Of a DNA stretch of 35,152 nt, positions 34,401 to 35,152 are shown one piece after another. Where the stretch lies: contig CALCBC010000065.1 in assembly GCA_937898525.1 (NCBI GenBank), forward strand, positions 1-35,152, read 5' to 3'. Under the pieces are notes generated by a model. It made no database searches. It was not told the origin of the DNA and saw only the letters and a program-made list of their open reading frames with translations. The first letter of the stretch is position 1, and each line of letters begins with the position of its first letter. This DNA comes from an uncultured Sphingomonadales bacterium (GTDB lineage: Bacteria > Pseudomonadota > Alphaproteobacteria > Sphingomonadales > Sphingomonadaceae). The position numbers were made by a program, and so were the translations under genes.

Positions 34401-35152
34401 TTATCCGAGCAGGCGCGTCAGGCCTCTCCTGAGGTCGGTCGCGGCCTGCTCGGCGAGCGTCGTCCCCGGCACCATCTCGAACGCGTGGATCGCACCTGGA
34501 TAGACGTGGAGCTCGGTCGGCACGCCGCAGTCGACCAGACGCCGCCCGTAGTCGAGGTCCTCGTCGAGGAACAGGTCGAGGGCGCCTGTGCTGATGTAGG
34601 CGGGTGGGAGATTCGAAAGGTCGTCGGCCAGTGCCGGGGAGAACCATCCCTTGCGTTCGTCGACCGGCTGGTAATCGCCGCGCAGCGCCTCCCAGCCGAA
34701 GCGGTTCTTCTCGCGGGTCCAGACCCACTCGCCGGTGTGGCGGTTGTTGTAGGGGCAGGCGGCGCTGCCGGTGCGCCAGTCGAGCATCGGGTAGATCAGT
34801 ACCTGGCCGGCCAGCGGCGGGCCGCCTCGGTCGCGCGCCATCAGCGCGAGGCTGGCGGCGAGGCCGCCGCCGGCGCTGGCGCCCATCACCACGATCCGCG
34901 CCGGGTCGACGCCCAGGTCCGCGGCGTTCGCCACCAGCCACAAGAGGGCGGCGTAGTTGTCTTCCTGCGGCCCGGGGAACGGCGTCTCGGGCGCAAGGCG
35001 ATAGTCGACCGAAACCACCACGCAGTCGTGCTCGAGCGCGAGTTGCGGCTTGTCCTCGAGCGCGCTGTCGGCGGTGCCGACGACCATGCCGCCGCCGTGG
35101 ATGTAGAGCACCGCGCCGCGATCCCTCGCCTGCGAGGGCGGATCCATCACCA
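34401..35152 (-). CDS. HSL-family alpha/beta hydrolase (esterase), 5' end outside the window
   Basis: The C-terminal 250 residues of an alpha/beta hydrolase fold-3 (hormone-sensitive-lipase family) esterase. It shows the HGGG oxyanion motif (LYIHGGGMVVGTAD), the VDYRLAPETPFP stretch typical of the family, the nucleophile elbow as GASAGGG (the usual first residues are GDSAGG, with Ala for Asp here), Asp in STGALDLFLDED and His in GAIHAFEMVPG. The family hydrolyses short-chain esters and carboxylic acid esters. The reading frame runs off the right edge; family members usually have 50 to 80 more residues before the HGGG region, so it is partial, not truncated by mutation. It ends beside the convergent gene at 33355. 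Confidence 0.9.
   Translation of the reverse strand, partial: VMDPPSQARDRGAVLYIHGGGMVVGTADSALEDKPQLALEHDCVVVSVDYRLAPETPFPGPQEDNYAALLWLVANAADLGVDPARIVVMGASAGGGLAASLALMARDRGGPPLAGQVLIYPMLDWRTGSAACPYNNRHTGEWVWTREKNRFGWEALRGDYQPVDERKGWFSPALADDLSNLPPAYISTGALDLFLDEDLDYGRRLVDCGVPTELHVYPGAIHAFEMVPGTTLAEQAATDLRRGLTRLLG

Overview
The window is high-GC DNA with dense coding on both strands. It looks like an alphaproteobacterium of the Sphingomonadales (a sphingomonad or Erythrobacter-like organism). The grounds are gene content (a ferulate-degradation cluster of the Sphingobium ferA/ferB/ferC type, an Anbu cluster, many small secreted proteins), intergenic hairpin repeats that I recall from this order, and the style of the proteins. 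This placement is inferred from memory of the families; no search was run. I see no rRNA, tRNA, CRISPR array, prophage or intact insertion sequence.

Layout. 1-3200: an operator-like palindrome at the left edge, a small lipoprotein gene, a decayed HigA-type antitoxin remnant and uvrB. 3270-4735: a DUF3617 lipoprotein and an alpha/beta hydrolase. 4886-9483: a five-gene cluster on the + strand (circularly permuted ATP-grasp, alpha-E protein, transglutaminase-like protease, Anbu proteasome-like peptidase, membrane-anchored helix-hairpin-helix protein). It is followed by a single-domain response regulator and a glutaryl-CoA dehydrogenase. 11370-15051: a secreted protein of unknown function, an MreB without mreC/mreD beside it, and a serine hydrolase. 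15297-18932: an apparent feruloyl-CoA module, with ferB and ferA on the - strand and a divergent MarR-type ferC separated from ferB by two overlapping perfect palindromes. 19070-21028: acetyl-CoA synthetase.

21236-24651 holds a convergent pair of exported proteins: one with a predicted N-terminal histidine after signal cleavage (copper monooxygenase-like), and a large G8-domain/beta-helix protein with clear resemblance to the animal hyaluronidases CEMIP/TMEM2. 24844-31748 mixes three secreted proteins of one architecture (two NTF2-like halves) with an HtrA-like protease, a PAS-like protein, a diguanylate cyclase and a membrane protein. 31856-35152 ends with a secreted protein of unknown function, an unrecognised cytosolic protein behind an AT-rich leader with hairpins over its ribosome binding site, and the C-terminal part of an HSL-family esterase.

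The most interesting units are the Anbu cluster with its helix-hairpin-helix membrane partner, the CEMIP-like/histidine-brace pair, and the ferB-ferC operator. The window also carries at least five kinds of dispersed palindromic repeat. One of these appears to supply the C-terminal residues of a lipoprotein.
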